Source: Mesorhizobium amorphae (GTDB lineage: Bacteria; Pseudomonadota; Alphaproteobacteria; Rhizobiales; Rhizobiaceae). Taken from it: DNA of 64,000 nucleotides. The stretch's first letter is position 1; every line of letters begins with the position of its first letter. The position numbers were made by a program, and so were the translations under genes. Where the stretch lies: NCBI GenBank assembly GCA_003240775.1, contig QFNI01000001.1, forward strand, positions 1 to 64,000. The letters run 5' to 3'. Below the pieces are notes generated by a model. The model saw only the letters and a program-made list of their open reading frames with translations. It was not told where the DNA came from and searched no databases. This document shows positions 25,006-36,645 of this stretch, piece after piece.

Positions 25006-27144
25006 TCAGGCGTTCCGCTTCTTCCCCTCGATGAGGTCGAGCACGGCGCGTGCCGCGTCGAGGACGTTGGTGCCGGGGCCGAAGATGGCGGAGACGCCTG
25101 CTTCGCGCAGGAAGGCGTAGTCGGCGCGCGGGACGACGCCGCCGCAGACCACGATGATGTCGGGGCGGCCCTTCTCCTTCAGCGCCTCCACGAGCTGGGG
25201 CAGAAGCGTCTTGTGGCCTGCGGCGAGCGAGGACACGCCCACCACTTGCGCCTTGCCCGCGATGGCAAGATCGGCCGCTTCCTCGGGCGTCTGGAAGAGA
25301 GGGCCTGCGGTCACGTCGAAGCCGAGATCGCCGAAGGCAGACGCGATCACATGCGCGCCGCGGTCGTGGCCGTCCTGGCCGAGCTTGGCGACCAATACGC
25401 GAGGAGCATCGCTCGCCGCCGCATAGGCCGCCAGGCGTTCGGCGAGAAGCTTGTATTCGGGCTCGTCCTGGTAGGCGGGGCCGTAGACGTCGCGCACCAC
25501 CTTGGCTTTCGCAGCGTGGTCGCCGAAGGCGCGGCGCAGCGCATCCGAGATCTCGCCCACGGTTGCGCGGGCGCGGGCCGCCTCGACGGCCGCTTCCAGG
25601 ATGTTGCCTTGGCCCGTGCGGGCGACCGTCTCGAGCGTGCCGAGCGAAGCCTCGACACGCGCCCCGTCGCGGCGGCGGCGGATGTCAGCCAGCCGCTTCA
25701 CCTGCGCCTCGCGCACCGCATGGTTGTCGATCACGAGCGCCTCGAAAGGTGCTTCCTCTTCCAGGCGATAGCGGTTGACGCCGACGATCACCTCTTCGCC
25801 GCGATCGATCGCCGCCTGGCGACGCGTCGCCGCCTCCTCGATGCGCCGCTTGGGAAGACCGTCCAGGATGGCCTGGGTCATGCCGCCGGCACTCTCCACC
25901 TCCTCGATCAGGCCCCAGGCCTTTTCGGCCAGCTCGGCCGTTAGGCTTTCCACGTAGTAGGAACCGGCGAGCGGGTCGACCACGCGGGTCACCCCGGTCT
26001 CGTGGCTCAGGATCAGCTGCGTGTTGCGCGCGATGCGGGCGGAGAACTCGGTGGGGAGCGCTATCGCCTCGTCGAACGAATTGGTGTGCAGCGACTGCGT
26101 GCCGCCGAGCACGGCTGCCATCGCCTCGAACGCCGTGCGCACGATGTTGTTGTAGGGGTCCTGCTCCTGGAGCGACACGCCGGACGTTTGGCAATGCGTG
26201 CGCAGCATCAGCGAGGAGGCTTTCTTCGGCTGGAACTCCTCCATGATGCGCGTCCAAAGCAGGCGCGCGGCGCGGAGCTTCGCGGCCTCCATGAAGAAGT
26301 CCATGCCGATCGCGAAGAAGAAGGAGAGCCGCCCCGCGAAGGCGTCGACGTCGAGACCCCGCTTGATGGCTGCGCGCACATACTCGCGCCCGTCGGCCAG
26401 CGTGTAGGCCAGTTCCTGCACCAACGTCGCGCCGGCTTCCTGCATGTGGTAGCCGGAAATCGAGATCGAATTGAAGCGCGGCATCTCGGCGGCCGTGTAG
26501 GCGATGATGTCAGCCACGATCCGCATGGAGGGTTCGGGCGGGTAGATATAGGTGTTGCGGACGGTGAACTCCTTGAGGATGTCGTTCTGGATCGTGCCCG
26601 AAAGCACGGCCCTGTCCACGCCCTGCTCCTCGCCCGCCACGATGAAGCTTGCCAGGATCGGGATTACTGCCCCGTTCATGGTCATCGACACCGACACGTC
26701 CCCAAGCGGAATGCCGTCGAACAGGATCTTCATGTCCTCGACGGAATCGATGGCCACGCCCGCTTTGCCGACATCGCCCACCACGCGGGGGTGGTCGGAA
26801 TCGTAGCCGCGATGGGTGGCGAGGTCGAAGGCGACCGAGACGCCCTGCTGCCCGGCGGCAAGCGCCTTGCGGTAGAAGGCGTTGGACGCTTCGGCCGTCG
26901 AGAAGCCCGCATATTGACGGATCGTCCAGGGCCGGCCCGCATACATGGTGGCGCGCGGCCCCCGCGTGAACGGGGCGACGCCCGGCAGGGTGCCGAGATG
27001 TTCGACGCCCTCGAGGTCGGATTGCGTGTAGAGCGGCTTCACCGCGATCCCCTCGGGCGTCTCGCGCACCAGGGTTTCGGGTTCGGCCTTCAATTCGCGG
27101 GCGGCGAGCGCGCGCCAGGCGTCGAGATCGGCTTGCTTGCTCAT
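25006..27144 (-). CDS. Methylmalonyl-CoA mutase
   Basis: A 712-residue single-chain adenosylcobalamin enzyme that converts methylmalonyl-CoA to succinyl-CoA, the last step of propionyl-CoA assimilation (scpA/mutA-type). The substrate barrel includes GLPGVAPFTRGPRATMYAG-like sequence near residue 50 and QTSGVSLQEQDPYNN. The C-terminal B12-binding domain has KLGQDGHDRGAHVIA with the Co-ligating His near residue 590, then VVGVSSLAAGH. It begins 10 bases after the carboxylase alpha gene stops, in the order pccB-pccA-mutase. Methylmalonyl-CoA epimerase is not in the window. Confidence 0.96.
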   Translation of the reverse strand: MSKQADLDAWRALAARELKAEPETLVRETPEGIAVKPLYTQSDLEGVEHLGTLPGVAPFTRGPRATMYAGRPWTIRQYAGFSTAEASNAFYRKALAAGQQGVSVAFDLATHRGYDSDHPRVVGDVGKAGVAIDSVEDMKILFDGIPLGDVSVSMTMNGAVIPILASFIVAGEEQGVDRAVLSGTIQNDILKEFTVRNTYIYPPEPSMRIVADIIAYTAAEMPRFNSISISGYHMQEAGATLVQELAYTLADGREYVRAAIKRGLDVDAFAGRLSFFFAIGMDFFMEAAKLRAARLLWTRIMEEFQPKKASSLMLRTHCQTSGVSLQEQDPYNNIVRTAFEAMAAVLGGTQSLHTNSFDEAIALPTEFSARIARNTQLILSHETGVTRVVDPLAGSYYVESLTAELAEKAWGLIEEVESAGGMTQAILDGLPKRRIEEAATRRQAAIDRGEEVIVGVNRYRLEEEAPFEALVIDNHAVREAQVKRLADIRRRRDGARVEASLGTLETVARTGQGNILEAAVEAARARATVGEISDALRRAFGDHAAKAKVVRDVYGPAYQDEPEYKLLAERLAAYAAASDAPRVLVAKLGQDGHDRGAHVIASAFGDLGFDVTAGPLFQTPEEAADLAIAGKAQVVGVSSLAAGHKTLLPQLVEALKEKGRPDIIVVCGGVVPRADYAFLREAGVSAIFGPGTNVLDAARAVLDLIEGKKRNA

Positions 27145-27154
27145 CGGGCAGCCC

Positions 27155-29158
27155 TCACGCGAATTCCAGGATCAGCTGATCGACGACCAAGCTCTCGCCC
27201 GGCTTGGCCGCCACGCGGGAAACGGTGCCGCGCCGCTCGGCGCGCAGCACGTTCTCCATCTTCATGGCTTCCACGGTGGCCAGCGCCTGGCCCGCTTCGA
27301 CCTCGTCGCCTTCGGCCGCGTGGAGCGCGGTGAGCACGCCCGGCATGGGGCAGAGCAACAGCTTGGACGTGTCGGGCGGCAGCTTCACGGGCATCAGCCG
27401 CGCAAGCTCGGCCACGCGCGGCTCGCGCACCTGCGCGTTCACGTCGATCCCACGCCAGCGCAACCGGAAGCCCGAGCCGTGGCGGCCGACCTTCACCGCC
27501 ATCTCGGTGTGGCCGACGCTCGCACGCAGGAGCGTCTGGCCGGGCAGCCAGGCGGAACGCACGGAAAGCGAAGACCCCTCGTCGAAGGCGACCACGGTGG
27601 CACCGCCTTCGTCGCGGGCATGGGTGTCGAAGCTCCTGCCGCCCAGCGTTGCCACCCAGTCGGCACCCACCGCGCGGCGATGATTGGCGAGCGCTCCCGA
27701 GATCAAGGCCGCGCGCTTTTCCACGCGCAGGCGAAGCGTCACCGCAACCGCCGCCAGGAGGCGTGCTTCCTCGTCGGTGGGCTCGACGCCGGAGAAGCCT
27801 TCCGCGAACTCCTCGGCGATATAGGCCGTGGTCAGCCGGCCCTCGCGGAAGCGCTCCTGCTCCATCACGGCCGACAGGAAGGGCAGGTTATGACCGATGC
27901 CTTCCACCTCGAAGGCGTCGAGCGCCGCGCTCATCGCCTTGACCGCCCCGAGCCGGTCGGGCGCCCAGGTGCAGAGCTTGGCGATCATGGGGTCGTAGTG
28001 GACGGAGATCTCGCCGCCCTCGAACACGCCGGTGTCGTTGCGGATCAGCGTGCCGTCGGCCTGCTTGCCCTCGACGGGCGGGCGATAGCGCGAGAGACGC
28101 CCGACCGAAGGCAGGAAGCCGCGATAAGGGTCCTCGGCATAGAGCCGGCTCTCGATGGCCCAGCCGTCGAGGCGCACATCCTCTTGCGCGAAACGCAGGC
28201 GCTCGCCGGCTGCCACCCGGATCATCTCCTCCACGAGGTCGAGGCCCGTCACCAGTTCGGTCACCGGGTGCTCCACCTGGAGGCGCGTGTTCATCTCGAG
28301 AAAGAAGAAGTTGCGCGCGCCATCCACAATGAACTCGACCGTGCCCGCGGAATAATAGCCCACCGCGCGCGCCAGCGCCTTCGCCTGCTCGCCCATCGCC
28401 TGGCGCGTCGCCTCGTCCAGAAACGGCGAAGGGGCTTCCTCGATCACCTTCTGGTTGCGCCGCTGGATCGAGCATTCGCGCTCGCCGAGATGCAGAACCG
28501 TGCCGTGCTGGTCGCCCAGCACCTGGATCTCGATGTGGCGGGGTTGCGTGACGAACTTCTCGATGAAGATGCGGTCGTCGCCGAAGGAGGCCTGCGCCTC
28601 GCGCCTGGAGGCGTCGTAGCCCTCGCGCGCTTCCTCCGCATTCCAGGCGATGCGCATGCCCTTGCCGCCGCCGCCCGCGGATGCCTTGATCATCACGGGA
28701 TAGCCGATGCCGTCGGCTATCCGCACGGCTTCCGCCGCATCCGCGATCAGCCCCATATGGCCGGGCACGGTGGAGACGCCCGCTTCGGCCGCCAGGCGCT
28801 TGGACGTGATCTTGTCGCCCATCGCCTCGACCGCCTTCACGGGTGGCCCGATGAAGGCCACGCCCGCGTCAGCCAGCGCCTGGGCGAAGCCCGCATTCTC
28901 CGACAAGAACCCGTAGCCTGGATGCACCGCATCCGCCCCCGTCTGCCGGATGGCGTCGAGGATGGCGGGAATGGAAAGATAGGACTGCGCGGAAGCCGCC
29001 GGCCCGATCCGCACGGCCTCGTCGGCCTCGCGCACATGCAGCGCGTCGCGGTCGGCGTCGGAATAAACGGCCACCGTCTTGATGCCGAGCTTGCGGGCCG
29101 TACGGATCACGCGGCACGCGATCTCGCCACGGTTGGCGATGAGGATTTTCTGGAACAT
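27155..29158 (-). CDS. pccA: Propionyl-CoA carboxylase biotin-containing alpha subunit
   Basis: 667 residues. Domain order is biotin carboxylase (MFQKILIANRGEIACRVIRT at the start, GGGGKGM ATP loop, ECSIQRRNQKVIEEAPS), a BT-type linker, and a C-terminal biotinyl domain with EAMKMEN, Lys near 633. It carboxylates biotin with bicarbonate and ATP. ATG 29158 is preferred because GAGGA lies 9 bases upstream and the protein then starts at the family N-terminus. Its location between pccB and the mutase makes propionyl-CoA the likely substrate, though acetyl- or methylcrotonyl-CoA enzymes are related. Confidence 0.93.
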   Translation of the reverse strand: MFQKILIANRGEIACRVIRTARKLGIKTVAVYSDADRDALHVREADEAVRIGPAASAQSYLSIPAILDAIRQTGADAVHPGYGFLSENAGFAQALADAGVAFIGPPVKAVEAMGDKITSKRLAAEAGVSTVPGHMGLIADAAEAVRIADGIGYPVMIKASAGGGGKGMRIAWNAEEAREGYDASRREAQASFGDDRIFIEKFVTQPRHIEIQVLGDQHGTVLHLGERECSIQRRNQKVIEEAPSPFLDEATRQAMGEQAKALARAVGYYSAGTVEFIVDGARNFFFLEMNTRLQVEHPVTELVTGLDLVEEMIRVAAGERLRFAQEDVRLDGWAIESRLYAEDPYRGFLPSVGRLSRYRPPVEGKQADGTLIRNDTGVFEGGEISVHYDPMIAKLCTWAPDRLGAVKAMSAALDAFEVEGIGHNLPFLSAVMEQERFREGRLTTAYIAEEFAEGFSGVEPTDEEARLLAAVAVTLRLRVEKRAALISGALANHRRAVGADWVATLGGRSFDTHARDEGGATVVAFDEGSSLSVRSAWLPGQTLLRASVGHTEMAVKVGRHGSGFRLRWRGIDVNAQVREPRVAELARLMPVKLPPDTSKLLLCPMPGVLTALHAAEGDEVEAGQALATVEAMKMENVLRAERRGTVSRVAAKPGESLVVDQLILEFA

Positions 29159-29169
29159 CGGCTGCATCC

Positions 29170-30702
29170 TCAAAGCGGCATCGTGTCGTGCTTCTTCGCC
29201 GGCTGCTCCTTGCGCTTGTTGCGCAGGCCGGCAAACGCGCGTGCGATCCGCTTGCGCGTGGAATGCGGCATGATCACCTCGTCGATGAAGCCGCGCTCGG
29301 CCGCCACGAAGGGGTTGGCGAAGCGGGTCTCGTATTCGCGGGTGCGGGCCGCGATCTTGTCCTTGTCGGAGAGTTCCGCGCGGTAGAGGATTTCTGCCGC
29401 GCCCTTGGCGCCCATCACGGCGATCTCGGCGGTCGGCCAGGCATAGTTGATGTCGGCGCCGAGGTGCTTGGACGCCATCACGTCATAGGCGCCGCCATAG
29501 GCCTTGCGCGTGATGAGCGTGACCATCGGCACGGTCGCCTGGCTGTAGGCGAAGAGAAGCTTGGCGCCATGCTTGATCACGCCGCCATATTCCTGCGCCG
29601 TGCCCGGCAGGAAGCCGGGAACGTCCACCAGCGTCAGGATGGGAATGTTGAAGGCGTCGCAGAAGCGCACGAAGCGCGCGGCCTTGCGCGAGGAATCGAT
29701 GTCGAGGCAGCCCGCGAGCACGAGCGGCTGGTTGGCGACGATGCCCACCGTCTCGCCTTCGATGCGGCTGAAGCCCGTGACGATGTTCTTGGCATAGGCT
29801 TCGGCTATCTCGAAGAACTCGCCCTCGTCGGCGATGGCCCCGATCAGCTCCTTGATGTCGTAGGGCTTGGCGGCACTGTCGGGCACCAGCGTGTCGAGCC
29901 GCATCTCGATGCGGGCGGGATCGTCGTAGAAGGGGCGCGTGGGGCTCTTGTCGCGGTTCGACAGGGGCAGAAAGTCGAAGAGCCGCCGCACCGCCTCCAG
30001 CGTCTCGATGTCGTCGTCGTAGGCGCCGTCGGCGACCGACGAGCGCTCCGTGTGGGTCTTGGCACCCCCCAGCTCTTCTGCCGAGACGATCTCGTTGGTG
30101 ACGGTCTTCACCACGTCGGGGCCGGTCACGAACATGTAGGAGCTGTCGCGCACCATGAAGATGAAGTCGGTGAGCGCGGGCGAATAGACCGCCCCGCCCG
30201 CGCAGGGGCCCATGATCACGGAGATCTGCGGCACGACGCCCGAGGCTTCCGCGTTGCGCCGGAACACTTCCGCATAGCCCGCGAGCGAGGCCACGCCTTC
30301 CTGGATGCGCGCGCCGCCCGAGTCGTTGAGCCCGATCACGGGCGCGCCGTTGCGCACCGCCATGTCCATGATCTTGCAGATCTTCTGCGCGTGCGTCTCG
30401 GAAAGCGAGCCGCCGAGCACCGTGAAATCCTGGGAGAACACATAGACCTGGCGCCCGTTGATGGTGCCCCAGCCCGTCACCACGCCGTCGCCCGGAAACT
30501 TCTGCGCGCTCATGCCGAAATCGGTCGCACGATGCGCCACATAGGCGTCGAACTCCTCGAAGGAGCCGGCATCCAGAAGCACGTCGAGCCGCTCGCGCGC
30601 GGTCAGCTTGCCCTTGGCATGCTGAGCCGCCACACGCGCCTCGCCCCCACCCGCGCGCGCCTGCGCCCGCCGTGCCTCAAGCTCCACCAGGATTTCGCGC
30701 AA
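29170..30702 (-). CDS. pccB: Propionyl-CoA carboxylase beta subunit
   Basis: 510 residues of carboxyltransferase. Conserved segments are GGGEARVAAQHAKGKLTARE, GLNDSGGARIQEG (N-terminal oxyanion site), GPCAGGAVYSPALTDF and GGAYDVMASKHLGAD. The start is TTG 30702: AGGGAGGA at 30707-30714 sits 4 bases upstream and the protein then begins MREILVELEARR, as in other PccB proteins, giving the standard length. The frame is open further upstream without homology. First gene of the propionate operon, divergent from acetoacetate-CoA ligase. Confidence 0.95.
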   Translation of the reverse strand: MREILVELEARRAQARAGGGEARVAAQHAKGKLTARERLDVLLDAGSFEEFDAYVAHRATDFGMSAQKFPGDGVVTGWGTINGRQVYVFSQDFTVLGGSLSETHAQKICKIMDMAVRNGAPVIGLNDSGGARIQEGVASLAGYAEVFRRNAEASGVVPQISVIMGPCAGGAVYSPALTDFIFMVRDSSYMFVTGPDVVKTVTNEIVSAEELGGAKTHTERSSVADGAYDDDIETLEAVRRLFDFLPLSNRDKSPTRPFYDDPARIEMRLDTLVPDSAAKPYDIKELIGAIADEGEFFEIAEAYAKNIVTGFSRIEGETVGIVANQPLVLAGCLDIDSSRKAARFVRFCDAFNIPILTLVDVPGFLPGTAQEYGGVIKHGAKLLFAYSQATVPMVTLITRKAYGGAYDVMASKHLGADINYAWPTAEIAVMGAKGAAEILYRAELSDKDKIAARTREYETRFANPFVAAERGFIDEVIMPHSTRKRIARAFAGLRNKRKEQPAKKHDTMPL

Positions 30703-30866
30703 CAGGTCCTCCCTTGCGGGAAGCACACCCGCCGCCTGCTTCTCTAATGCCCCAACCGCCCGGCAAACAAGGCCGAACACTCGCCGAGCGCGCCACGCGC
30801 GTGCGGGAAGACAGCGGGCGGAGACTGTGGCAGGAAGCCGGAAGAGTGCTCGGGAGGACGATCGGA

Positions 30867-32828
<1,962 letters not shown>

Positions 32829-32896
32829 CGGAAGACGAGGAACGCGGACCACGCTCGCGCGTTGAACAGGGCTGTGAATCTCTGAAGGTGGGGAGC

Positions 32897-33319
32897 ATGC
32901 CCGACAAGACCGCGACTGCCGAAAAACAGGAAGACGTCTCGATCCGCCGCACGCCCGGACGCTCGGAGGATCCGATCACGCTGGATGAGCAGCTGGAGAT
33001 CGGACTGGAAGACACGTTCCCGGCGAGCGACCCCATTTCCGTTCTGTCCACCACGATCGCCGGCAAGGAGCCGAGGGTCAAGGGAACGGACGAGATCCTG
33101 GCGGAGAAGCGCCAGAAGCGGGAAAAGCGTGCCTCCTATCAGGCCGAGCGCCACCGCGAGCGCACGCGCCGCAGAGGCGAGGGCAGGTTCCTGGGTCAGC
33201 TTCTCGCGCCAGAAAACCGACCGGCGCTGGTGACGGGCGGATTGATCGTCGGCGGCGTGGTTGCGCTCGGTGCGATCGCCTGGGCCGCGAGCCAGAGCTT
33301 CAGGCGCGACGAAGACTGA
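32897..33319 (+). CDS. Small single-pass membrane protein with FPASDP motif, function unknown
   Basis: 140 residues. The first half is charged and contains LEIGLEDTFPASDPISV; variants of an E-(D/S)-x-FPASDP motif recur in small proteobacterial proteins of unknown role. A basic stretch (EKRQKREKRASYQAERHRE) follows, then one hydrophobic helix (LVTGGLIVGGVVALGAIAWA) near the C-terminus, so the basic part is probably cytoplasmic. GGTGGGGAG precedes ATG 32897. It lies 68 bases after the acetoacetate-CoA ligase gene and ends at a strong terminator. Confidence 0.65.
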   Translation: MPDKTATAEKQEDVSIRRTPGRSEDPITLDEQLEIGLEDTFPASDPISVLSTTIAGKEPRVKGTDEILAEKRQKREKRASYQAERHRERTRRRGEGRFLGQLLAPENRPALVTGGLIVGGVVALGAIAWAASQSFRRDED

Positions 33320-33340
33320 TTTTTCGACCACTCATCCAAG

Positions 33341-33367
33341 AGGGCGCGCCTTGAGGCGTGCCCTTTT
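33341..33367. terminator. Rho-independent terminator after the FPASDP protein gene
   Basis: AGGGCGCGCC (33341-33350) pairs with GGCGTGCCCT (one G-T pair) around a TTGA loop, followed by five T. It separates the plus-strand gene from the convergent ptsN. Confidence 0.8.
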
Positions 33368-33372
33368 TGCTG

Positions 33373-33837
33373 TCAGGCCGCGTGCGAGTTCGGGGTCTGC
33401 ACCAGAAGCGCGTAGATGGCGGATGCGTCCTGCGTGCCGCGGATCTTGGCGACCGTGCCGGAGTCGCGCAGCACGCGCGCGATGCGCGACAGCGCCTTGA
33501 GATGGTCGGCGCCCGCACCTTCGGGCGCTAGCAGCAGAAAAACGAGGTCCACCGGCTGGTCGTCGATCGACTCGAAGTCCACGGGCACGTCGAGCCGCGC
33601 AAAGACGCCCGTCAGCCGCTTCACCCCCGCGAGTTTGCCGTGCGGAATGGCGATGCCGTTGCCAACGCCCGTCGAGCCCAGGCGCTCCCGCTGGAGCACC
33701 GTGTCGAAGATCTCACGCTCGGGAATGCCGGTGGAGGTGGCCGCTCGTTCGGAAAGCTGCTGAAGCAGCTGCTTCTTGGACTGCGCCTTCAGCGCCGGCA
33801 TGATGGCCGGCACGTCGATCAGATCGCCGAGTTCCAT
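33373..33837 (-). CDS. ptsN: PTS IIA-like nitrogen regulatory protein
   Basis: 154 residues of an EIIA-Ntr domain. The phospho-acceptor His66 lies in GNGIAIPHGKL, and the rest (VFLLLAPEGAGADHLKALSRIARVL) matches the family. PtsN is the terminal acceptor of the nitrogen PTS relay (PtsP-NPr-PtsN) and regulates potassium transport, carbon and nitrogen balance rather than sugar uptake. It is the last gene of the rpoN-hpf-ptsN series, the standard order in alphaproteobacteria. ATG 33837 gives the conventional MELGDLI N-terminus. Confidence 0.96.
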   Translation of the reverse strand: MELGDLIDVPAIMPALKAQSKKQLLQQLSERAATSTGIPEREIFDTVLQRERLGSTGVGNGIAIPHGKLAGVKRLTGVFARLDVPVDFESIDDQPVDLVFLLLAPEGAGADHLKALSRIARVLRDSGTVAKIRGTQDASAIYALLVQTPNSHAA

Positions 33838-34000
33838 GGAAGTCCTCTTGGCCGGTCCGCGCAACCCCGATCTGCGGGTGGCGCGGCATGCTGTGCGCGT
33901 TGGCCTCGGGCGGCAAACGCGCCCAAGGAGAGTTGATGCTGCGGGAGCAGGCGTCAAGCCAAGGAAATGGCGTGGGGGCCCGCTTCCGCGATAATCCCGT

Positions 34001-34606
34001 TCAGGCGGCGGCCGCGCTCGTGGCGGCAGGGTCGATCCAGCCGATATTGCCGTCGTCGCGGCGGTAGACGATGTTCACGCCGCCGCTCTGGGGGTTGCGG
34101 AACACGAAGACCGGGCCTTCCTTGGCGTCGAGTTCCTCGACGGCGGACGCGACCGACATGGTGCGCAGCGCGAGCGAGGATTCCGCCACGATGGCCGGAC
34201 CTTCGCTCAGGGGCTCCCCGTCGTCCTCGTCGTCTTCGGCCAGAGGCGCCACGACGCGGTAGGCGATGTCGATCGCGTCTTCCGCGGAAGGACCAGACGG
34301 ATGGGCCTTGAGGCGGCGCTTGTAGCGGCGCAGGCGCTTCTCCAGGCGGTCGGCCATCAGGTCGAAGGCACGGCCGGGCTCGGCTGCCCCGCCGCTCGCC
34401 TGCAGCGTCAGGCCGGTGTCGAGATGGAGCGTGCAATCGGCGGTGAAGCGTTCGCCCGTGCGCGAGACCGTGGACTTGGACACGGTGATGTGGCCGTTCA
34501 CGCCGCCGTCGAAATATTTGGTGACGACTTCGCCCAGGCGCTGCTCGATGCGGGCGCGGAACGCCTCGCCGATGTCCATGTGCTTTCCGGAAATGCGCAG
34601 ATTCAT
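34001..34606 (-). CDS. hpf: Ribosome hibernation promoting factor, long form
   Basis: 201 residues with two parts: an N-terminal S30AE/HPF domain (MNLRISGKHMDIGEAFRARI to about residue 100) that binds the 30S decoding centre, and a C-terminal dimerisation domain (EGPVFVFRNPQSGGVNIVYRRDDGNIGWID) that joins ribosomes into 100S dimers. The Glu/Asp-rich linker between them is typical. The start is ATG 34606; the open frame upstream has no homology. A perfect TTGACA promoter about 170 bases upstream could transcribe it independently of rpoN. Confidence 0.95.
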   Translation of the reverse strand: MNLRISGKHMDIGEAFRARIEQRLGEVVTKYFDGGVNGHITVSKSTVSRTGERFTADCTLHLDTGLTLQASGGAAEPGRAFDLMADRLEKRLRRYKRRLKAHPSGPSAEDAIDIAYRVVAPLAEDDEDDGEPLSEGPAIVAESSLALRTMSVASAVEELDAKEGPVFVFRNPQSGGVNIVYRRDDGNIGWIDPAATSAAAA

Positions 34607-34771
34607 GGGAAAAAAGGCCTCGCTTTCGAGTGGGTCTGGGTGCCGGGCGGCGTGGGAACCGATGCTCTTCAAGAGTTCCGCTTGCCCTGTTCCGTCCGGC
34701 TGCCTGCTCCGACCAAACGCGTTTTTCGAGGCCGCGTTCCTCTGCGGCCCAGCGCGCCTTCTGCCGGGGCG

Positions 34772-34800
34772 CTCCTAGGAAACCCGCCCGATCTTGTCAA
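34772..34800 (-). promoter_or_regulatory. Possible promoter of hpf
   Basis: Minus strand: TTGACA (34795-34800), a 17-base spacer, TAGGAG (34772-34777). The -35 is perfect, the -10 weak. It lies between the rpoN stop and the hpf start, leaving a leader of about 160 bases. Confidence 0.45.
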
Positions 34801-34888
34801 GAAAGCGGCAAAGGGGAGGCGAAAAGACTTGGACGCCCGTTCGAATGCTTCCGAAACCTCGGGTAAGGCGCAAGAAAATTGCCGCGCT

Positions 34889-36415
34889 TTAGCGCGCGGA
34901 AGCAGCCAGCGCGCGCTTTTCGCGCCGCCGCTCGACGGAAGAGGGGATGTTCAGCCCCTCGCGATATTTGGCCACCGTGCGGCGCGCGATCTCGACGCCG
35001 CTCTTCTTGAGCTGCACCACGATCGCGTCGTCCGACAACACCCCGCTCGCGGTCTCCTCGTCGATCATCTGGCGGATGCGGTCCTGAACCGCCAGCGCGG
35101 AATGCCCGTCCGTGCCCTCGGCGGAGGGGATGGAGGCGGAGAAGAAGAACCGCAGCTCGAACACGCCGCGCGGCGTCAGCATGAACTTGTTGGCCGTCAC
35201 CCGGCTTACCGTCGATTCGTGCATGCCGATGGCCTCCGCCACGTGGCGCAGCGCGAGCGGCTTGAGGCTGCGCACGCCATGCGCGAGAAAGCCGTCCTGC
35301 CGGCGCACGATCTCGGTCGCGACCTTGAGGATCGTCTTCGCCCGCTGGTCGAGCGAGCGGGCGAGCCAGTTGGCCGAGGTCAGGCACTCGCTCATGAAGG
35401 CGCGCTCGTTTGCCTGGAGCGGCCCGCGGCTCACCTCGGCATAATAGGTCTGGTCGACCAGAACGCGCGGCAGCGCGTCGGGGTTGAGTTCCACGGCCCA
35501 GGAGCCGTCGGGGGCGGCGCGCACCTCCACATCGGCTATCACCGCATCCGCGTGCCCGCCGCCGAAGGCGGAGCCCGGGCGCGGGTCGAGCGCGCGTATC
35601 TCGGCCAGCATGTCCACGAGGTCGTCGCCATCCACGCCGCAGATGCGCTTGAGGCTCGCGAAGTCGCGCTTGGCGAGAAGGTCGAGCCGCTGGAGAAGCG
35701 CCTGCATGGCGGGGTCGAGCCGGTCGCGGCGGCCGAGCTGAAGCCCCAGGCATTCCGCCAGATCGCGCGCGAAGAGCCCGGCAGGCTCGAAGCGCTGGCA
35801 GGCGGCGAGCACGGCTTCCACCTCTTCCACGCCCACGCCGAGCTTGGCGGCGATCTCGCCGCAGTCGGCGCGGCAATAGCCCGCCTCGTCCAGTTCGTCG
35901 GCCAGCGCGTCGGCGATCACGCGCTCCGCGCCCGCAAAGGCGAAGCCCATCTGCTCGCGCACCACGTCGGCGAGGTTCGGCGGGCGGGCCTGGAGGTCGT
36001 CCATGTCCCAGCCCTCGGACGAAGCTCCGCCTCCGCCGCCGTCGCCCAAGGACTTCCACTGGCGCGACAGGTCGGGGCCCACCTGTTCGGCGCGGCCGGG
36101 ATCGTCGGGAAAGAGGTTCTCGAGCGAGGTGTCGAGCCGGTCCGCGATGGATTCGGCGTCGAAGTTCCGGCCATCCGGCTCGAACCAGTCCTCGGTGCCG
36201 GTGGCTTCGGCCGCGCGCTCTTCGCCGCGCGGCGTGTCCTGGGGCTCGGGTGATGCGTCGACACGCTGGAGGAGGGGGTTCTTCTCGATCTCTTCTTCGA
36301 TCACGCGCTCCAGCTCGGGCGCGGTCAGCTGAAGCAGCCGGATCGACTGCATCAGTTGCGGCGTCATCACGAGCGCCTGGCTCTGGCGCATGACCAGCTT
36401 TGCCGCGAGCGACAT
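34889..36415 (-). CDS. rpoN: RNA polymerase sigma-54 factor
   Basis: 508 residues. Region I is the glutamine/leucine-rich start (MSLAAKLVMRQSQALVMTPQ, then LMQSIRLLQL), region II is acidic with a Gly-rich stretch, the core-binding domain follows, and the C-terminus has the helix-turn-helix (VAEAIGMHESTVSRVTANKF) and the RpoN box ARRTVAKYRE. It directs polymerase to -24/-12 promoters activated by AAA+ enhancer-binding proteins, typically nitrogen and carbon uptake genes. ATG 36415 is the conserved start. A TTGACA-N17-TTTCAT promoter lies about 70 bases upstream. Confidence 0.97.
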   Translation of the reverse strand: MSLAAKLVMRQSQALVMTPQLMQSIRLLQLTAPELERVIEEEIEKNPLLQRVDASPEPQDTPRGEERAAEATGTEDWFEPDGRNFDAESIADRLDTSLENLFPDDPGRAEQVGPDLSRQWKSLGDGGGGGASSEGWDMDDLQARPPNLADVVREQMGFAFAGAERVIADALADELDEAGYCRADCGEIAAKLGVGVEEVEAVLAACQRFEPAGLFARDLAECLGLQLGRRDRLDPAMQALLQRLDLLAKRDFASLKRICGVDGDDLVDMLAEIRALDPRPGSAFGGGHADAVIADVEVRAAPDGSWAVELNPDALPRVLVDQTYYAEVSRGPLQANERAFMSECLTSANWLARSLDQRAKTILKVATEIVRRQDGFLAHGVRSLKPLALRHVAEAIGMHESTVSRVTANKFMLTPRGVFELRFFFSASIPSAEGTDGHSALAVQDRIRQMIDEETASGVLSDDAIVVQLKKSGVEIARRTVAKYREGLNIPSSVERRREKRALAASAR

Positions 36416-36482
36416 GGGCCTGTTTCGAACTCCCTGGAAACGGCCGGGGTGTCTGGTGCTCCCCTTTGCCGGCGAAGCCTGC

Positions 36483-36511
36483 ATGAAACTGGCCCGGCTT
36501 TTGCTTGTCAA
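36483..36511 (-). promoter_or_regulatory. Probable promoter of rpoN
   Basis: Minus strand: TTGACA (36506-36511), 17-base spacer, TTTCAT (36483-36488; four of six consensus bases). The leader to the rpoN ATG would be about 60 bases. Confidence 0.55.
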
Positions 36512-36645
36512 GCGGGTCCCGCACTCATCCCAACGAGATCGACAGGCGGACCGGGGCTCGGCCCCTCCAAGCCGGGTTTCGCGGCGTGCCCCTTGCGGCC
36601 GATCCCCGTTCGGCGTCTATGAGGCGGCGGCAAGGCGAGGGCGGC

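Noticed and set aside
27137..29386. A 749-codon plus-strand frame
   Set aside because: Antisense to pccA over its whole length; composition is that of a shadow frame.
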